Of a stretch of DNA of 64,000 nucleotides, positions 60,251 to 64,000 are shown piece by piece. Below the pieces are notes generated by a model. That model was not told where the DNA came from. It did not search any database and worked only from the letters and a program-made list of their open reading frames with translations. The DNA is from Alteromonas sp. KUL49 (lineage in GTDB: Bacteria > Pseudomonadota > Gammaproteobacteria > Enterobacterales > Alteromonadaceae): positions 124,001 through 188,000 of the forward strand of contig NZ_BJKL01000009.1 of the NCBI RefSeq assembly GCF_006538345.1. Reading direction: 5' to 3'. Position 1 is the stretch's first letter. The number at the start of each line of letters is the position of its first letter. Position numbers and translations under genes: made by a program.

Positions 60251-60287
60251 CAACATGCGAATCTCAGCGTGTTAACACTCATTCTTA

Positions 60288-61343
60288 CTACCGATCTAAT
60301 CCTAAAATTCGGCGGTTCTTTTCTTCGCTGGTATCACCGCCTGCAAAGTCATCAAAGGTGTATTTCGGGGGTTCAATAATGTGTTCAGCGATAAATGGCG
60401 CACCTTCGGCAGCGCCTTGTTCTGAGTCTTTTAAGCAGCATTCCCATTCAAGTACTGCCCAGCCTTCGTAACCGTATTGGGTTAATTTGCTGAAGATCCC
60501 TTTGAAATCTACTTGGCCATCACCCAATGAGCGGAATCGACCTGGGCGATCAACCCAACCTTGATAACCGCCGTAAACACCGCTTCTACCGTTAGGCAGG
60601 AATTCTGCGTCTTTAACGTGGAACATTTTGATGCGATCGTGATAGCGATCGATAAACTCCAAGTAATCGAGTTGCTGCAATACAAAGTGACTTGGATCGT
60701 AAAGAATGTTGGCTCTTGGGTGATTGTCTACAGCCTTCAAGAACTGCTCGAAGGTGGCACCATCGTGCAGGTCTTCACCCGGATGAATTTCGTAACACAG
60801 GTCAACACCAGCTTCGTCAAAGGCGTCTAGAATAGGTTTCCAACGCTTGGCCAATTCAGCGAACCCCTGCTCGACTAAACCAGCAGGACGTTGGGGCCAT
60901 GGGTAAACCAAGTGCCACATGAGCGCACCGGAAAATGTCACGTGCGCCGTAAGCCCTAAACGCTTGCTTGCCACAGCAGCGCACATTAACTGATTTACTG
61001 CCCAGTCAGTGCGCTCTTGCGGCTTACCGTGCAGATGTTCTGGTGCAAAGTTGTCGAATAACTCGTCATACGCTGGATGTACTGCAACCAGCTGCCCCTG
61101 CAAATGGGTTGAAAGCTCTGTTATTTCAACGCCCGCCGCTTCACATGTGGCTTTTATTTCATCACAGTATGCTTGGCTTTCTGCGGCTTTTTCTAAATCA
61201 AAAATTGATGGGTCGGTGGGTATTTGAATACCCTTGTAACCCAATGATGCAGCCCACTTCGCCATATTTTCTAAGGTGTCGAATGGAGCTTCATCGCCCA
61301 TAAACTGGGCCAAGAATATTGCTGGACCTTTAATTGCTGCCAT
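60288..61343 (-). CDS. Sugar phosphate isomerase/epimerase (cytosolic TIM barrel)
   Basis: 351-aa xylose-isomerase-like TIM-barrel protein without a signal peptide. Putative metal ligands lie in LCYEIHPGED, ILYDPSHF, MFHVKDAEF and AVLEWECC. Such proteins act in 3-keto sugar and inositol-type pathways. It is 13 bp downstream of the Gfo/Idh/MocA gene and probably acts on the same imported intermediate. Confidence 0.87.
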   Translation of the reverse strand: MAAIKGPAIFLAQFMGDEAPFDTLENMAKWAASLGYKGIQIPTDPSIFDLEKAAESQAYCDEIKATCEAAGVEITELSTHLQGQLVAVHPAYDELFDNFAPEHLHGKPQERTDWAVNQLMCAAVASKRLGLTAHVTFSGALMWHLVYPWPQRPAGLVEQGFAELAKRWKPILDAFDEAGVDLCYEIHPGEDLHDGATFEQFLKAVDNHPRANILYDPSHFVLQQLDYLEFIDRYHDRIKMFHVKDAEFLPNGRSGVYGGYQGWVDRPGRFRSLGDGQVDFKGIFSKLTQYGYEGWAVLEWECCLKDSEQGAAEGAPFIAEHIIEPPKYTFDDFAGGDTSEEKNRRILGLDR

Positions 61344-61356
61344 TGATATGTCCTCG

Positions 61357-62520
61357 TTACTTCGCGCCTGCGTTATTCACATTTATCCATTTGGTATCGC
61401 TGCTCGAGCTTTCTAATATGGCATCGATAAACGCCATACCCCGAAGTCCAGCATCAACACCAGGTACTCCGGTTGCTTTACCCGACTCTCCAGCTCGAAT
61501 AGCCTTAGCAAAGTCGTTGTATAGATTCGCCATGGCCTCTAGATACCCTTCAGGGTGACCGCCCGGAGTACGACATCTGTCTAAAGCTTCGTTATACAAG
61601 CCTGCTTGCCCTTGACCCGCGCGTATGACCTGAAACGGTGCTCCCAACGGACGGTAAGTAAGAGAGTTTGGCTCCATTTGACGCCATTCAACACCACCCT
61701 TGTCGCCGTATACGCGAATTTTCAGTGGATTCTCTTCGCCTGCACAAACCTGACTAGCGATAAGTACGCCCGTTGCACCATTCGCCGTTTTAATCAGCGC
61801 TGCGCCGTCATCATCTAAACGACGCCCTTCCACATGGGTGTATAACTCACCACACAGCTCGCTGATAATGTCGCTAAGTACAAACTCCACCAGGCCAAAG
61901 GCATGTGTACCAATATCGCCCATGCAACCACTACCACCAGAGAGGGCCGGGTCTGTGCGCCATGCAGCTTGTTTATTGTGAGTTTCTTCATTGGCAGAGA
62001 GCCAACCTTGAGGGTATTCAACGTAGACCTTGCGAATATTGCCAAGGTCGCCATTTTCAATCATTTGACGAGCCTGCCACACCATGGGATAACCTAAATA
62101 AGTGTGAGCTAATCCGTATAGGCGGTCTGATGTTGCAATGGTGTCAGCTAGACTTATAACTTGTTCAAGTCCAACACCTGCTGGCTTTTCACAAAACACA
62201 TGGTAACCAGCATTGATTGCCGCGATAGAAATCGGCACGTGTAAATGGTTGGGCGTGACAATAACAACCACTTGCATCCGCTCATGCTCAGGTAGACGAG
62301 CTTCGGCTTCGAGCATCATTTCCCACGAAGAATATAAACGCTCTGAGTTAACGCCTAATAAATCACCAGTGCGCGCATTGTTTTGCGCATCTCGGCTGAA
62401 TGCCCCACATACTAATTCGTACTGCCCGTCGAGGGCTGCTGCATGACGATGAACCGCTCCAATAAACGCCCCTTCTCCACCGCCGATCATTCCGAATTTG
62501 ATTCGTCGCATCTGTGCCAT
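61357..62520 (-). CDS. Gfo/Idh/MocA-family oxidoreductase
   Basis: 387-aa NAD(P)-dependent enzyme. Rossmann motif GMIGGGEGAFIGAVH, the EKP catalytic motif in FCEKPAGVG, and the substrate-site GSGCMGDIGTHAFGL. No export signal. Likely reduces or oxidises a 3-keto or 2-keto sugar in the cytoplasm. First gene of the minus-strand cluster, transcribed away from the LacI-type regulator; ribosome site AGGAG. Confidence 0.9.
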   Translation of the reverse strand: MAQMRRIKFGMIGGGEGAFIGAVHRHAAALDGQYELVCGAFSRDAQNNARTGDLLGVNSERLYSSWEMMLEAEARLPEHERMQVVVIVTPNHLHVPISIAAINAGYHVFCEKPAGVGLEQVISLADTIATSDRLYGLAHTYLGYPMVWQARQMIENGDLGNIRKVYVEYPQGWLSANEETHNKQAAWRTDPALSGGSGCMGDIGTHAFGLVEFVLSDIISELCGELYTHVEGRRLDDDGAALIKTANGATGVLIASQVCAGEENPLKIRVYGDKGGVEWRQMEPNSLTYRPLGAPFQVIRAGQGQAGLYNEALDRCRTPGGHPEGYLEAMANLYNDFAKAIRAGESGKATGVPGVDAGLRGMAFIDAILESSSSDTKWINVNNAGAK

Positions 62521-62603
62521 TCGGCTACGCTCCTGTTGCTGACGTTATTGCACACTCTAGTGCAAAATACCGCCAATATGTTGCAATAATGTAACTTGAG
62601 TTA

Positions 62604-62623
62604 AAATGTAACGGATTACATTT
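62604..62623. promoter_or_regulatory. LacI-type operator 1
   Basis: Dyad AAATGTAA-CGGA-TTACATTT with perfect eight-base arms, of the TGTAAcCGnTTACA kind bound by LacI-family regulators. It lies 84 bp before the Gfo/Idh/MocA gene in the 370-bp divergent region. Confidence 0.75.
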
Positions 62624-62785
62624 TTATCTTCAATGCATTTCATCGCTAAAAACGACCAAAAAACGGTCTTTGCAATCGTATTCAAAGGATAAAACTAGTC
62701 AAACACCTCTAAATCAGGCTCAAAATTTACATAAAACAAACATGAAACATTGGAATTAAGAAAAACTTCTCGTATCCTAAAGAAA

Positions 62786-62805
62786 AAATGATATCGGTTA
62801 CATTT
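62786..62805. promoter_or_regulatory. LacI-type operator 2
   Basis: AAATGATA-TCGG-TTACATTT, a weaker match (six of eight arm positions) to the operator 1 pattern, 85 bp upstream of the regulator start. Two sites 182 bp apart (centre to centre) could allow looping. Confidence 0.55.
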
Positions 62806-62890
62806 AGTATTTGTAGGCATAAGTGTTTCCTACTGAGCGACCATTCGATAGTCTGGAAAAGTAACTTGATGACACAGGATATAATAAGAA

Positions 62891-63896
62891 ATGGCTAACA
62901 TAAGAGATGTAGCTGACAGTGCGGGAGTGTCTGTGGCAACTGTGTCGCGAGCGTTACAGCAACCAGAACGAGTCTCTCCAAAAACACGTGAAAAAGTAAT
63001 GGCCGCGGTTGAATCCGTAGGTTACAAACCCAATTTGATGGCGGTTAAATTTCGCTCAGGAAAAACCAACAACTTAGTAGTACTCGTTCCTACAGTCGCC
63101 AACGGTTTTTTTTGCGCGAGTCATCAGTGGTATGCAAGAAGCAGCGGCGGATTTGGGGTATTCCATTCTGTTAGCAAACACCATGGGCAACACTGATGTA
63201 GAAGCGCAGTATGCAAAAATGGTGAGCACATCCCAAGCGGATGGTTTAATTCAGCTTCGTGCGGCTAACCCGTTTGATCCTAGTATGATCAACGACAACG
63301 GTCTGTTCCCCATGGTCAATGTGTGTGAAGTTATTGAAGATAGTCAGTACCCAGTAGTGTCACTCGACAATAGGGCAGCGGCAAAAGCAATGACAGAGCA
63401 CTTAATATCACAGGGTCACAAGCGCATTGCAATGATTAAAGGGCCACAATCCAGCCCATTAACTCAAGAGCGAATGAATGGATATAAAGATGCTCTAGCT
63501 GGTGCCGCAATTGCTTTTGACGAAAACCTTATGTTTCCCGGTGACTTTACACTGCAATCGGGTTATCGCGCAGGAGAGGCAATAGCAGCATGCCCTCACA
63601 AACCCACAGCAGTATTTTGTGAGAGTGACGAAACGGCCATAGGTGCAATGCAAGCGCTTAAGCAAGCAGGGTTGAGTATTCCACGTGATATATCGATTGC
63701 TGGCTTTGACGATATCGCTTTTTCTGCGTTTACCGATCCGCCCTTAACCACGATAGCACAACCTGCTGAGGAGTTCGGACGCACCGCAGTCACACTTTTA
63801 GTAGACTTGCTCAACGATAAGATACGCAAAGCACCCAAAGTAATAATGCCCTTCGAACTTATTGTGAGAGAGAGTACTAGTAACGCGCCAGAGTAA
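62891..63896 (+). pseudogene. LacI-family transcriptional regulator with +1 frameshift in T8 run
   Basis: Intact HTH (NIRDVADSAGVSVATVSRAL, residues 3-22) and hinge, then at 63106-63113 a run of eight T; with seven T the frame would continue NGFFARVISGMQEAAADLG into the full periplasmic-binding-like domain ending at 63896 (GFDDIAFSAF block intact). As read, translation ends at 63196 after 101 residues, giving DNA-binding domain without a ligand domain. Divergent from the sugar cluster, with two operator-like dyads between. A homopolymer sequencing error, a real null mutation, or slippage-mediated variation would all fit. Confidence 0.82.
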
Positions 63897-63937
63897 ACGT
63901 TAATCACTATTCGTAATAACAGAAGAGGAACCAAGGA

Positions 63938-64000
63938 TGCAAAACAATATTCCAGCAAACGATAAACTGGATCGCCGACAATTTATGAAACTTGCTGGAA
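63938..64000 (+). CDS. Tat-exported protein, 5' fragment (continues past window)
   Basis: First 21 codons of a gene leaving the window: MQNNIPANDKLDRRQFMKL, a twin-arginine signal start (RRQFMK). GAGGAACC lies eight to ten bases before the ATG. Too short to name; its place suggests a further secreted enzyme of the sugar cluster. Confidence 0.7.

Noticed and set aside
63132..63896. Independent ligand-domain gene starting at ATG 63132
   Set aside because: The sequence joins the HTH frame exactly when one T is removed, so it is the 3' part of the LacI gene, not a separate one.

Overview
The window looks like a chromosomal segment of a marine gammaproteobacterium of the order Alteromonadales, probably Alteromonadaceae (Glaciecola/Alteromonas-like). 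The basis is gene order (dtd-yiiD; ftsYEX near rpoH; sfsA-dksA-gluQ-pcnB-folK-panB-panC; an eleven-gene S10 ribosomal operon), PanP in place of PanD, an SO_0444-type metal permease, a large TonB receptor and 'proteobacterial dedicated sortase' genes. The taxonomic call rests on recognised families and synteny, not on a search. I saw no rRNA, tRNA, CRISPR array, prophage or IS element.

Layout. 1-10.3 kb: end of dtd, a GNAT/thioesterase fusion (YiiD), rpoH, two tandem EAL-HDOD genes, the ftsY-ftsE-ftsX operon (FtsY carries a 27-fold Glu-Pro repeat encoded by a perfect hexanucleotide array), rsmD, and a yhgN-yjaG pair. 10.6-18.3 kb: a small HTH gene, pepB, and the sfsA-dksA-gluQ-pcnB-folK-panB-panC block, in which pcnB seems to start at a non-AUG codon and a hairpin separates dksA from gluQ. 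18.3-23.4 kb: panP (beta-alanine supply for PanC), a degenerate EAL protein, a TrmB-like methyltransferase and an ABC exporter (yadGH type).

23.7-32.6 kb: pdsO, pdsR and pdsS of the dedicated sortase system without sortase or target gene, a cupredoxin-like protein with a beta-barrel partner, a CNNM/CBS protein, a Cu/Zn permease and a small PepSY-type membrane protein. 32.7-41 kb: a TonB-dependent receptor and the complete S10 operon (rpsJ to rpsQ) with its promoter, leader and terminator; the spc operon does not follow it.

41-53.8 kb: an Rrf2 regulator with an adjacent palindromic operator and a cytochrome b561-like protein; a LytS/LytTR-type two-component pair divergent from an ABC ATPase and an ABC-2 permease fused to an M1-type peptidase; a TPP riboswitch in front of a tenA gene broken by two frameshifts; an orphan GspE-like ATPase with a GAF domain; a Sel1/TPR-like periplasmic protein and a DUF985 cupin. 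53.9-64 kb: gpmA, then a carbohydrate catabolic cluster (DUF1080, gluconate-dehydrogenase-subunit-3-like protein, GMC oxidoreductase, two sugar isomerase/epimerase proteins, MFS permease, Gfo/Idh/MocA oxidoreductase) under a LacI-type regulator that carries a +1 frameshift in a T8 run. The cluster content fits periplasmic oxidation of a glycoside at C3, cleavage of the 3-keto sugar, import, and cytosolic isomerisation/reduction; this pathway is inferred from families only.
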